DNA from: Pontibacter virosus
Lineage (GTDB): Bacteria > Bacteroidota > Bacteroidia > Cytophagales > Hymenobacteraceae
Reading direction: 5' to 3'
NCBI RefSeq assembly: GCF_003096355.1
Contig: NZ_QEKI01000002.1
Span: 248,001 to 312,000, forward strand
DNA: 64,000 bases
The notes below the pieces were generated by a model, which was not told the origin of the DNA, made no database searches, and worked only from the letters and a program-made list of their open reading frames with translations. The first letter of the stretch is position 1. Every line of letters begins with the position of its first letter. Below are positions 40,057 to 48,596 of the stretch, piece by piece. The position numbers and the translations under genes were made by a program.

Positions 40057-41724
40057 TTAATTTAAGCCCAGCACGTCTACGCCCTGCTCAAACACCACGT
40101 CAACAGGTATGTTCTTCTGACTGAGGCGGTCCAGGTCGGCCTGCAGTTCCGCACTGATCTGCCCTTGCTCGTTCAGGAGCCTGCCCACACCGGCATAGTC
40201 ACCGTTGCCTTGCAGTGTGAGGATCAGTTCAGACAACTTGTCCATGGCCTCTCCCATCTTCACGTAGTTCACGCGGTACTTGCCAGTCTGCGCGTCTCGC
40301 TCAAAGGCGCCGTTTTCCTTAAAGAAGTTGAAGCGTACCATGTTGGCCTTGCCGTGGGCGCTGGCCGCACCGAAACGCACCGAACGGAAAATGCCTGCCA
40401 TAAAAGTGGTATAGTAATCCTCGAGGCTGCCGCTCACTTCGCCTTTTTTGTGCAGCTGTGTGATCATGTAGAGGCCCAGGATATCGGCTTTGCCCTCTTC
40501 CAGTGCTGAAGCGTGTTCTTTCAGGGCCTCACGCACCGTGCCTTTGCCGTTGATGGTGTTTTTGATGCCTAGCCCGTGCGCCACCTCGTGGAACATGGTA
40601 TTGGCAAAGAAGGCGTCGAAAGTGATGTGCTGCTTCTGATCATCGGCGATCAGTTCGTCAGCAATTGGCAGCATGATCTTGTCGAACTTGGCCTGCATGG
40701 CGTTTTTGAGTTGCAGACGGCGCGTGCCCTTCTTCAACTGCACCTCCTCGTCGTTGGGCAGGTTGATGGCAATGGTCTTGCTGCCCGCGCTGCAGTCACC
40801 GGCGTAGTACACCACGTCGTAGGCGTTCAGGTCAGAGTCTGTGCCAGGCGTTTCTTTTTTGTAGTTGGCGGGCACGGGCAGTCCGCGCTGTAGTTCTGGC
40901 AAAAAGGCAGCATACTTCTCGAGGCGCTTGCTCCACTCCATGTCCTTAATCAGCACATAGGCCTCATGCGCCGCTTTGTAGCCGAACACCTTGTCTTCGT
41001 AGGTTTCGATCGGGCCGATGATGACGTCGATGCGGTTGTTCTTCATGTCCATCCAGGCCAGGTCGCTTGGCTGGTAGTTGTCATTCAGCAGTGCATCGGC
41101 GCGCAGGGTCAGGTATTTTTTCAGGCCCGGCTCCTCGGCCAGGTTCGCTGCCTGACGCAGCAGGTCGGAAGCACGCTTCACCTGTTCTTTAAATTGCACG
41201 TGGTAAGGCACAGTCATTAACTGGCCGTTGGCATCGCGGCGCAGGAAGGTATACTGGCTGGCTTTGTCTTTCAGGTTGGCCTTTTCGAACTCCTCTTTCG
41301 TCATATCGTGCGGGTAGAAGTTGGCCGCATCGGGTTTTGGTCCCACGCCAGGCAGAAAGGGCTCGTTGTTATTGAGGCGGTCCCAGGGGCCGTAGTTGAT
41401 CTTCACAAACTGTTTGGCAGCATCGTCAGTTAAGGCATTCAGCAGCGAGTCTTTCTTGCCGTAGGCCTCATACCAGAACAATTCGTCCATGATGTTGCTT
41501 GCCTCGATCAGGAGCGGGATCATTTGCCGCTCTTTCTCGCTCAGGCCGCTCAGGTCGGAAGTGAGGCGCACGGTCGTGTACATACCCAGCTTTTGCTGCA
41601 GGTCGGTAGCAGTAGAGTCGGTCTGCACAGTTTCGGTGGTTTGGGCTTCGTTGGTAGTGCTGCCGGTGCAGGCGGCCGTCATGGCGGCTACAGCGGAGGC
41701 TAGTATCAGGTGGCGTGATTTCAT
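40057..41724 (-). CDS. M49-like (dipeptidyl-peptidase III family) zinc peptidase, lipoprotein
   Basis: 555 residues. A lipoprotein signal (AAMTAAC) is followed by a Thr/Glu-rich linker. The zinc site is FHEVAHGLG near residue 377, and ASALEEGKADILG about 30 residues later gives the remaining ligand. This corresponds to the M49 HExxGH...EExxAD pattern, but the first motif is a plain HExxH, as described for some bacterial members. Predicted role is periplasmic removal of dipeptides. The adjacent beta-rich gene follows directly. Confidence 0.85.
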   Translation of the reverse strand: MKSRHLILASAVAAMTAACTGSTTNEAQTTETVQTDSTATDLQQKLGMYTTVRLTSDLSGLSEKERQMIPLLIEASNIMDELFWYEAYGKKDSLLNALTDDAAKQFVKINYGPWDRLNNNEPFLPGVGPKPDAANFYPHDMTKEEFEKANLKDKASQYTFLRRDANGQLMTVPYHVQFKEQVKRASDLLRQAANLAEEPGLKKYLTLRADALLNDNYQPSDLAWMDMKNNRIDVIIGPIETYEDKVFGYKAAHEAYVLIKDMEWSKRLEKYAAFLPELQRGLPVPANYKKETPGTDSDLNAYDVVYYAGDCSAGSKTIAINLPNDEEVQLKKGTRRLQLKNAMQAKFDKIMLPIADELIADDQKQHITFDAFFANTMFHEVAHGLGIKNTINGKGTVREALKEHASALEEGKADILGLYMITQLHKKGEVSGSLEDYYTTFMAGIFRSVRFGAASAHGKANMVRFNFFKENGAFERDAQTGKYRVNYVKMGEAMDKLSELILTLQGNGDYAGVGRLLNEQGQISAELQADLDRLSQKNIPVDVVFEQGVDVLGLN

Positions 41725-41775
41725 GTTGGTATAAGGTTAGTTTTATTTTTCAAGAGAAAGATACAGTATTTGAGA

Positions 41776-41817
41776 TAAAAGAAAAAGCCGCCACCCTTTG
41801 TCGGGGCAGCGGCTTAT
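41776..41817 (-). terminator. intrinsic terminator of the deoxynucleoside kinase
   Basis: AAGCCGC (41785-41791) faces GCGGCTT (41809-41815), followed on the minus strand by a T-rich run. Confidence 0.75.
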
Positions 41818-41842
41818 ACCTATGTGATGCTGTTGACTTGCC

Positions 41843-42457
41843 TTAAAACAAGCCGAACAACTCACTGTTGATCCGTTCAATGATGCTTCCCAGATCCTCC
41901 GGGTTCGCCACGAAGTCCATGTTGTTCACGTCGATCACCAGCAGCTTGCCTTGGTCGTATGTGCTCATCCAGGTGTTGTAGTGCTCGTTGAGGTTGCGCA
42001 GGTAGTTGATGCTAATGTTGTTTTCGTACTCACGGTTGCGCTTCTCGATCTGCCCGATCAGCTTCGGCAGGTCCGCCTTCAGGTAGATCATCAGGTCAGG
42101 CGCTTTCACCATGCTGATCATCGACTGGAACAGGGCAAAGTAGTTTTCGTAGTCGCGCGTACTCATCAACCCGGAATCGTGCAGGTTCTTCGCAAAGATG
42201 TAAGCGTCTTCGTAGATGGTACGGTCCTGAATCACGTGTCCGTCCTTGGCCTGAATTTGCTGTACCTGCCCAAAACGGCTGTTCAAAAAGAACACTTGCA
42301 GGTGAAAAGACCACCGTTCCATGTCGTCATAAAAATCCTTCAGGTAGGGGTTGTTCTCGACGGCCTCCAGGTATAGCTCCCACTTAAAGTGCTGGGAGAG
42401 TTTAGTAGCCAGGGTAGTTTTGCCGGCGCCAATATTGCCGACGATCGCAATGTGCAT
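41843..42457 (-). CDS. deoxynucleoside kinase
   Basis: 204 residues of the dNK/thymidine kinase 2-like family. The P-loop is IAIVGNIGAGKTTLA, the substrate segment is NPYLKDFYDDMERWSFHLQVFFLNSR, and DRTIYED is the catalytic DRS-type motif, with a lid region EKRNREYENNIS. It phosphorylates deoxynucleosides for dNTP salvage. Start and length agree with bacterial relatives. No neighbouring gene is in the same unit. Confidence 0.92.
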   Translation of the reverse strand: MHIAIVGNIGAGKTTLATKLSQHFKWELYLEAVENNPYLKDFYDDMERWSFHLQVFFLNSRFGQVQQIQAKDGHVIQDRTIYEDAYIFAKNLHDSGLMSTRDYENYFALFQSMISMVKAPDLMIYLKADLPKLIGQIEKRNREYENNISINYLRNLNEHYNTWMSTYDQGKLLVIDVNNMDFVANPEDLGSIIERINSELFGLF

Positions 42458-42717
42458 GGTAATGATATAAGAAGTGAAGAAACCGGTTGCAAATTAAAGC
42501 TTTTTTTCGTGGCTGCTCGCCACTATTCCTGAAACTTACCAACGGGATTATACACACGACTTAGCGCCGTATCCACACCCAAACCACTATACCCTTATAC
42601 CTCAAGGAATTAAACCACAGGTATAGCGCATTTATTTCGGCCTAGTCCTGCCTTTGGCGTTTTCAACTCATCTGAGAAGGCTGCGTAAACTGTAGGTGAA
42701 ACCAAACTTAAAAACTA

Positions 42718-42896
42718 TGACTAAGGGACACAACCAAGACAAGAACAAAACAGAGCAGAAACCTGAAGCCAAGCACAAAGGTGGCCAGGAAGGAAACCGC
42801 GGCCTGAGCGATCAGCAGAAGGATAAAAGCCCGAACCAAGGTAGGAATGACAAAAAAGACCAGTCTGGTGGCACCAAAGGCCAAAATGCTATTTAG
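42718..42896 (+). CDS. 59-residue basic low-complexity protein
   Basis: From ATG 42718, an in-frame GTG at 42696 being less likely. The sequence is built almost only of Lys, Gln, Asn, Asp, Gly and Ser (KHKGGQEGNRG, then DQQKDKSPNQGRNDKK) and should be disordered. The KGG motif recalls short stress-induced hydrophilic proteins, without proof of relation. A 22-bp hairpin terminator right after the stop supports that the gene is expressed. Confidence 0.6.
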
Positions 42897-42906
42897 TTAA
42901 CAGTAC

Positions 42907-42965
42907 TTCCTAAAACAGCCGGAGCGTGAAGCGATCTATTGCTGCACGCTCCGGCTGTTTTAGGA
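42907..42965. terminator. perfect 22-bp hairpin between convergent genes
   Basis: The arms at 42907-42928 and 42944-42965 are exact reverse complements (core CAGCCGGAGCGTG). The flanks are A-rich and T-rich, so it can terminate in both directions. The stem is unusually long for a terminator. Confidence 0.85.
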
Positions 42966-43002
42966 AATAGATAAATCTCTCTTTTCGCAAAAACAGTTAT
43001 AC

Positions 43003-43635
43003 CTAGCGTTGCTCCCGCATCTGGTTATACTTGTCTTTGGCATCGCGGCTTTTGCGCAGGGTGTTGAACTCTACCTGCAGTGCCGCCACTTTCATTTTGT
43101 CGCTGTTACTCATTTGGCTGAGCACCTGCTGCTTGCGGTCGTTAAGCTGCAGGTATACGTGCTCGGCATAGTCCCAGTCGCGCAGGCTCCAGTCGGTGCG
43201 CTGCGCCCGCACGTTTTCCATAAACCTGACAAAAGTGCCACGCAACTGGCTGGCCTTGAGCTGTCCGATTTTGTTCGTGCCGACCAGGCGGCGTTCCCAG
43301 GTAGCGGCCGTTTCGCGGCTGAGGGGCTGCCCGTAGCGTTCTTCCTTCTCAGCCTCCCACTCCTGGTACTGGTTTTTCAGTTCGCCATACTCCTGCTTCG
43401 ACGCTTCGTTCATCTGACTGCTGCTACGGTCCAGGCTTTGGGTACGGGCTCTGAACTCCTGCTTCACTGTCGGCCATTCAGCCCTTGTTATGCTGTCGCC
43501 CTGGTTCACTCTTCTGTTCATCCAGTTACGGAAATCCTCCAGGTCTTGCTCCAGCTTCGATTTGGTCTGCGCCTGAACTCCAAGCGTGCTGACGAGCATC
43601 AGAAGCATTAAGGCAGCCACAGATAACTTCTTCAT
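43003..43635 (-). CDS. exported helical protein, family not recognised
   Basis: 210 residues. A signal peptide (ALMLLMLVSTLGVQAQ) precedes a charged, almost entirely helical protein (EQDLEDFRNWMNRRVNQGD, QEYGELKNQYQEWEAEKEE, NTLRKSRDAKDKYNQMREQ) likely to form coiled coils. I do not assign a family. The mature protein has no cysteine and no catalytic pattern; a periplasmic scaffold or chaperone role is possible but unproven. It diverges from the GAF gene. Confidence 0.72.
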   Translation of the reverse strand: MKKLSVAALMLLMLVSTLGVQAQTKSKLEQDLEDFRNWMNRRVNQGDSITRAEWPTVKQEFRARTQSLDRSSSQMNEASKQEYGELKNQYQEWEAEKEERYGQPLSRETAATWERRLVGTNKIGQLKASQLRGTFVRFMENVRAQRTDWSLRDWDYAEHVYLQLNDRKQQVLSQMSNSDKMKVAALQVEFNTLRKSRDAKDKYNQMREQR

Positions 43636-43878
43636 AAGTTGGTTTGTTTTTGTTTTGTGATCGAATACTCTTTTAACACAGCTTCCACAATAAATATTAT
43701 GCCAGAGTATTCCGATTGCGCTATATTTTTTAATGCGGATACTCTACCTGCACCAGGTATAACAAGACGTTTGCTATCTTTTTGCAACTACTTACGTTTA
43801 AAGCAATGGCAGGCATTTTGCAGGCTCCGCACTTGGGATTGTGCCACACGCGTTCTTCCCCATCAAACTAAAACTTAT

Positions 43879-46317
43879 ATGCGTAAAACGAGGGACAACT
43901 TCCACGAAACCGTTGTTTCCATACCTAACCGGGACGAAATTATTCTGAGCGCCGAACGCTTTCCGTTCAAGGCGACCCTCAGTCTGTCACCGTTGGTGAC
44001 CTACTGGGAAAACAAGATCAAGACCGACCCGAACTGCAATGTGTCTCGTGTAAACGAGCTGGCCGGTTTGCTGCGCCAAAACCCCGCGCTGCTGGAGCCG
44101 ATCGAAGATGTGTCTATCATTGACAAATACATCGACACGGTCGATATCCTGATGGAAGACATTTTTCCGAGCGCCCTTTGGGAGAACGATCTTCGTGCCA
44201 CGGCGCTTCCCTTTCACTTCGACAGCTTCTACGCCACGCCACGCCTGGAGGAACTCGACTTGCTGGGAGGCGGCAACTATACCCAAAAGCTTAACCTCGA
44301 CCTCAAAACCCTGCTCTTCCGCCAGACGCTTTCGGCTTATACCCTGATCCTGGAGAAGTTCTACAACGCCAACTTCTTTGTGGACGAGCCCTTTATCTTC
44401 AGCATCAAAGACAAGTTCACCAAACTCGACCGGCACTACAAGCTGATCACCGATCTGAAGTTCATGAAAGTGAAGGCCAAAGGGCCGATCAAGAAACTCA
44501 GCACACAGGAAATAAACTTTCTAATTAACCGCTACAACGACCTGGACCTTTGGATGCAGAAGATTCCGCCGGAGAACTTTGAGTTCAGTGGATTTGCCAT
44601 CTACGATTTTACGGATGTGACTAACGAGGCGACGATCTCCTCGCTGCGCTACGACCTGCTCGACCAGGACTCTGTGACCACACCAGACGGGTTCGAGAGC
44701 CTGCAGCAGAAGCTGCGCGTGCTCTTCGGGCTGCCGGGTTTGCGGCTGGGTTTGTCTTCCCTGCCCGCGTTGCACGACTTTGACACCAACTTTACCCGCA
44801 AAACCTGGAACGGGCTGGTGTTGCAGAAGAATTCCCGCATCAAACTCGAGGATTTAACCGAATCCATCTACGCTCCTGTGCTCATAAAGGGCAATACCAT
44901 TATAGTGGACGACCTGGAGCAGCTGGACGAGCCTAACAGATTGGAGCAGGAGCTGATTAAGACCGGCCTGCGCAACCTGATCATTGCACCGCTGCAGTAC
45001 GAAGGCAAAAAGATCGGTATGTTGGAACTGGCTTCGCCTATACCTGGTGAACTGAATGCACTCTCCACCATCAAGCTCAAGGAGATTCTGCCGCTTTTTG
45101 CGCTGGCGCTCAATCGCATGCTCGACGAATTGCGCAGCAGCATCCAAAACATCATCAAAGAGAAGTACACGGCCATTCACCCGATCGTGGAATGGCGCTT
45201 TACGCAGGCAGCCATCAACCTGCTCGATAAGATGGAACGCAATGTACCGGCCGAGATCGAACCGATCGTGTTCCGTGACATCTACCCGCTTTACGGTGTA
45301 TCGGATGTCCGCAGTTCGGCTTCGGAGCGCATCAAGGCCATACAAGGCGACCTGCTCGAGCAGCTGGTGCTGGCCAAAGAGGTGATACTGGCTGCCAAAG
45401 ACAAGCTGCCGCTCTCCATCCTGGACGAGTTGATCTACAAGATAGACAAGTACTCGCAGAATATCGTGCACGAGCTGGGCTCGGGCGACGAGGCTGTGGT
45501 GCTGGAGTTTCTGCGAAGCGAGATCGAGCCGCTCTTCAATCACTTTGCCCAGAAATACCCGTCCACTCAAAAGGCCATTGAAGCTTACCGGAAGGCTACC
45601 AACAATCCGAACGGCGTGGTGTACAACAAGCGACGGGCCTACGAAGAGAGCCTATACCTGATCAACGACACCATTTCGAGCTTCCTGGACCGGGAGGAGG
45701 AAAAGGCGCAGCAGATCTTTCCGCACTACTTTGAGAAGTATAAGACGGATGGGCTGGAGTATAACATTTACATCGGGGCATCGCTTCTGAACAGCGGTCA
45801 TTTTGAGGAGCTATACCTGAAGAACATGCGCCTCTGGCAGCTGATGCTTACCTGCGAGATTGCCCGTCGCATCCACAAACTGCGCGCTAACCTGAAACTG
45901 CCGCTCGAGATCACCCAATTGATCCTGGTGCACAGCAGCCCGATCTGCATCCGATTCCGGCTGGATGAGAAAAAGTTTGATGTGGAGGGCGCCGACAACA
46001 TACGCTACGAGATCATCAAGAAGCGAATAGACAAGGCAACGCTGCGTGGCACCGAAGAGCGCCTGACCCAGCCCGGCAAGGTCGCTATTGTGTACACGCA
46101 GCCACGCGAAGCGCAGGAATACCGCCGCTACATCGACTTCCTGCAGGCAGAGGGCTATATTGAAGATGAGGTAGAAGACCTGGATATAGAGGAACTGCAA
46201 GGAGTTCAGGGCTTGAAAGCGCTACGCATTTCGATCAACTTCCAGGAGCAGTTGCGCCACGATATTGATGCCGGAGACGAGCTGTTGCGGATCGCGCAAG
46301 CGGCCGCACTCAATTAA
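43879..46317 (+). CDS. large GAF-domain protein
   Basis: 812 residues from ATG 43879 (MRKTRDNFHETVVSIPNRDE); the open frame extends 80 codons upstream, but that part is low quality and contains AGGTATA and hairpin-like sequence. A GAF-like domain lies at about residues 285-430 (APVLIKGNTIIVDDLEQL, NLIIAPLQYEGKKIGMLELASP). The flanking regions are long and helical. No kinase, cyclase or DNA-binding domain is visible. GAF domains sense small ligands, so this is likely a cytoplasmic sensor with an unknown output. Confidence 0.78.
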   Translation: MRKTRDNFHETVVSIPNRDEIILSAERFPFKATLSLSPLVTYWENKIKTDPNCNVSRVNELAGLLRQNPALLEPIEDVSIIDKYIDTVDILMEDIFPSALWENDLRATALPFHFDSFYATPRLEELDLLGGGNYTQKLNLDLKTLLFRQTLSAYTLILEKFYNANFFVDEPFIFSIKDKFTKLDRHYKLITDLKFMKVKAKGPIKKLSTQEINFLINRYNDLDLWMQKIPPENFEFSGFAIYDFTDVTNEATISSLRYDLLDQDSVTTPDGFESLQQKLRVLFGLPGLRLGLSSLPALHDFDTNFTRKTWNGLVLQKNSRIKLEDLTESIYAPVLIKGNTIIVDDLEQLDEPNRLEQELIKTGLRNLIIAPLQYEGKKIGMLELASPIPGELNALSTIKLKEILPLFALALNRMLDELRSSIQNIIKEKYTAIHPIVEWRFTQAAINLLDKMERNVPAEIEPIVFRDIYPLYGVSDVRSSASERIKAIQGDLLEQLVLAKEVILAAKDKLPLSILDELIYKIDKYSQNIVHELGSGDEAVVLEFLRSEIEPLFNHFAQKYPSTQKAIEAYRKATNNPNGVVYNKRRAYEESLYLINDTISSFLDREEEKAQQIFPHYFEKYKTDGLEYNIYIGASLLNSGHFEELYLKNMRLWQLMLTCEIARRIHKLRANLKLPLEITQLILVHSSPICIRFRLDEKKFDVEGADNIRYEIIKKRIDKATLRGTEERLTQPGKVAIVYTQPREAQEYRRYIDFLQAEGYIEDEVEDLDIEELQGVQGLKALRISINFQEQLRHDIDAGDELLRIAQAAALN

Positions 46318-46475
46318 AATTGCACTTTTATATAAATCGTAACTTTTTTACAAGCAAGCACTTTTAATAACAAGCTATAAATCAGAACATTATATCAAAA
46401 TCAAAGTTGTAAGATTCTGTCAGTCACAGGCATTCCTGTAATTTTCTCTACATCAGTGCAATTATTTTAAAGGAA

Positions 46476-46511
46476 AGGGCGTTTTACCTGAGACTGCCGG
46501 GGAAGCGCCCT
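46476..46511 (+). promoter_or_regulatory. leader hairpin before the YD-repeat-like lipoprotein gene
   Basis: AGGGCG (46476-46481) faces CGCCCT (46506-46511), with partial pairing inside, 40 bp before the ATG. It may be a terminator for read-through from the GAF gene or a structured leader. The rest of the 233 bp gap is AT-rich with no recognised feature. Confidence 0.35.
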
Positions 46512-46550
46512 GTGCTGTTTATTTATTTTCACTTTTCAACTTTTAGCCAA

Positions 46551-47351
46551 ATGAAATTGAAAAACCGTTTTTTACCCGCCATGCTTGTGTTTGGCGCAGT
46601 AGCACTATCGTCTTGCGAGAAAAATGACCACGAGTCTGCAGAACCTACTTTTGACCGTGGCAACCTGTCTCATATCATGCTGGATTCAGCAGAGGTTACT
46701 TCTTACAAAGTGGTGAGCAAGCAGCTTAGCCAGGTAAACCACTACAACCAGAAAACCGGTGAAGTGGAGAGCTTTGACAAGTACGAGCGCGATAACAAGG
46801 GTCGTCTGATCAAGAGCGCGACCTACGCTGGCAAGAGCCAGACACTTCTTACAGAGCAGCACTTCACTTACAGCGATAAAGGCGAATTGAGCAAGTCTGT
46901 GTCTACTTACTTTACAGGAGGCAAGCCGGAGTACCAGACCTACAGCACTTATTCTTATGACGCTGCTAACAAACTGAGCAAAAAATCAGTTTATGAAGGC
47001 ACGGAGGACAAAGGTAAACTGAAGTCTTTTACGACATACGAGGTAATGCCAAACGGTAACTACGCCCAGGAGAAGCAGTTTGTGATCGACGGCAGTGGAG
47101 ATGCGAAGCTTTATGCGACCACGACCAACTCGTACGACTCAAACCCGAACCCACTGCACGCTTTTGCAGAGCCAGGTGCGGCCAGCAGCCCGAACAACCT
47201 GGTGCGTTCTTCTATGGAAGTGCACAACAGCCAAAAAGCATTTACGCGCTCTTACTCTTACAAGTACGATGACAGCGGCATGCCGATCAGCCAGACCGTG
47301 ACATTGCCAAACGGCAAGTCGCAAACATTCAACTACGTGTACAGCAACTAA
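46551..47351 (+). CDS. lipoprotein with YD/RHS-like repeats
   Basis: 266 residues from ATG 46551. The signal AVALSSC places the lipidated Cys near residue 22. The mature chain carries repeated units of the form Y-S/D-x-x-G-x-L (YERDNKGRLIKSATY, FTYSDKGELSKSVSTYF, YSYDAANKLSKKSVY, YKYDDSGMPISQTV), as in RHS/YD-type beta-repeat proteins found as surface lipoproteins. Codon use is strongly biased to GCT, ACT and CGT, suggesting high expression. A 14-bp stem terminator follows. Confidence 0.82.
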   Translation: MKLKNRFLPAMLVFGAVALSSCEKNDHESAEPTFDRGNLSHIMLDSAEVTSYKVVSKQLSQVNHYNQKTGEVESFDKYERDNKGRLIKSATYAGKSQTLLTEQHFTYSDKGELSKSVSTYFTGGKPEYQTYSTYSYDAANKLSKKSVYEGTEDKGKLKSFTTYEVMPNGNYAQEKQFVIDGSGDAKLYATTTNSYDSNPNPLHAFAEPGAASSPNNLVRSSMEVHNSQKAFTRSYSYKYDDSGMPISQTVTLPNGKSQTFNYVYSN

Positions 47352-47371
47352 GACTGGCACATCAGTAGAGT

Positions 47372-47405
47372 CACAGCCCCCGGACATGGACGTCCGGGGG
47401 CTGTG
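47372..47405 (+). terminator. hairpin with perfect 14-bp stem
   Basis: CACAGCCCCCGGAC (47372-47385) pairs with GTCCGGGGGCTGTG (47392-47405). The following T tract is short, so factor-independent activity is likely but not certain. Confidence 0.75.
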
Positions 47406-47462
47406 GTGTTTCTGGCCCTACCCTGTTGCGAGCCAGTAGCTGGTAATTGTGCCGAAAAAGGC

Positions 47463-47470
47463 TATATTTG
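47463..47470 (+). promoter_or_regulatory. -7 promoter element TATATTTG
   Basis: An exact TAnnTTTG, 22 bp before the CDGSH gene start. Confidence 0.6.
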
Positions 47471-47492
47471 TTATCATACTATACACAAGACA

Positions 47493-47717
47493 ATGGCGAA
47501 GACAAAAATAACAGTGAACAGCAATGGCTCACTTAGAGTTGAGGGTGAATTTGAGATCGTGGACAAGCACGGCAATGTTTACGGGCTTGGTGGTCGGGAG
47601 CTGGTCTCGATCTGCCGCTGCGGCATGTCGAATAACAAACCGTTTTGCGATGGCTCGCACAAAGGGCACTTCGAGCACGATGCCGAAGCATTTGACCTGC
47701 CTCCTAAAAAACAGTAA
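47493..47717 (+). CDS. CDGSH iron-sulfur domain protein
   Basis: 74 residues from ATG 47493, after a -7 element. The [2Fe-2S] motif is intact: CRCGMSNNKPFCDGSHKGHF (three Cys, one His). A short beta hairpin precedes it. CDGSH proteins of this size act as small redox or cluster-transfer proteins in the cytoplasm. The DUF2007 gene starts 24 bp downstream and is probably co-transcribed. Confidence 0.93.
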   Translation: MAKTKITVNSNGSLRVEGEFEIVDKHGNVYGLGGRELVSICRCGMSNNKPFCDGSHKGHFEHDAEAFDLPPKKQ

Positions 47718-47741
47718 TCGTCGTAACACACCCTGTTCACT

Positions 47742-48164
47742 ATGGCAGAGCGCCTGATTACCGTTGCTACCTTCAGCCAGCCCACTGAAGCCCACATTTT
47801 GAAAGGCCGCCTCGAGGCGGAGGGAATTCTCTGCTTCCTGGGAGACGAGCAAATTATCGCGGCACAGCCTCTGTACTCGTTGGCCGTGGGCGGTGTGAAA
47901 CTGCAGGTAACAGAAGGTGATGTGGAAGAGGCGCTCGAGTTGCTGGGTCGCATAGAGCGCGGTACCAGTGAGTACATTCTTGATGATAACATTGAACTGG
48001 CGCCTCCCACGCAGGTGTACCAGGATGTGGAGGCCTGTCCGATCTGCGAATCAAAAAACGTATCTGCACGCGGCTTCTTCGGAGGCGTGTTGGGTATTAC
48101 GCTGCCTTTCATTAGTCGGCGCTACGGCTGCCACGATTGCGGCTATACCTGGAAAGTAAATTAA
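47742..48164 (+). CDS. DUF2007 protein with C-terminal zinc ribbon
   Basis: 140 residues. The N-terminal part (LITVATFSQPTEAHILKGRLEAEGI) is the ferredoxin-like DUF2007 signal-transducing domain, and the C-terminus has CPIC...CHDCGYTW, a four-cysteine zinc ribbon. The link contains EYILDDNIELAPP. Function is unknown; the family is thought to bind regulatory partners. It follows the CDGSH gene and ends at a strong terminator. Confidence 0.85.
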   Translation: MAERLITVATFSQPTEAHILKGRLEAEGILCFLGDEQIIAAQPLYSLAVGGVKLQVTEGDVEEALELLGRIERGTSEYILDDNIELAPPTQVYQDVEACPICESKNVSARGFFGGVLGITLPFISRRYGCHDCGYTWKVN

Positions 48165-48190
48165 AAAGCGCCCTGTGGGGCGCTTTTTTT
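48163..48190. terminator. intrinsic terminator
   Basis: AAAAAGCGCCC pairs with GGGCGCTTTTTTT around TGTG, between the DUF2007 gene and the convergent acyl-CoA-binding protein. Confidence 0.93.
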
Positions 48191-48217
48191 ATACCTGCAG
48201 TTTTACGATTTCCGCGC

Positions 48218-48469
48218 TTACTTCAGGCTGTTTACCAGCTGCACATATTGTGCACGGGCATCTTCCTGGCTTGTGCCTTCCAAACTTTTCCAGGCGTCCC
48301 ACTTGGCTATGTTCTTAAAATCAAAGCCGCCTGGACGATCCGTGTTCACATCCCCTTCTGTAGCCTGCTTGAATAAGCTGTAAAGTTGCAGCAGTATCGT
48401 ATTCGACGGACGCTCCGTTAGTTCTTTCGACTGAGCTACTGCCTGCTCAAATTCTTCTTGTGTTGCCAT
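48218..48469 (-). CDS. acyl-CoA-binding protein
   Basis: 83 residues, one ACBP four-helix domain. Characteristic segments are EEFEQAVAQSKEL, LYSLFKQATEGD and AKWDAWKSLEGTSQEDA; the Tyr/Lys pair in the second helix contacts the CoA phosphate in known relatives. It buffers and carries long-chain acyl-CoA in the cytoplasm. Such proteins are scattered in bacteria. No pathway genes are adjacent, and it is convergent to the DUF2007 gene. Confidence 0.92.
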   Translation of the reverse strand: MATQEEFEQAVAQSKELTERPSNTILLQLYSLFKQATEGDVNTDRPGGFDFKNIAKWDAWKSLEGTSQEDARAQYVQLVNSLK

Positions 48470-48596
48470 AGTGTATCAGATTTATTGTTTTAGCGATTCT
48501 AAGGTATAAAAAAATACGCTGCATGCATAACTTTATTTAATGATTAACTTCTCTGTATTTTTCTTATTTTTATATTAGGTATAAAATACACGAACT

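Noticed and set aside
43639..43878. 80-codon N-terminal extension of the GAF protein
   Set aside because: The extension starts at TTG, is low in conserved character, and includes intergenic motif sequence; the ATG at 43879 gives a natural start.
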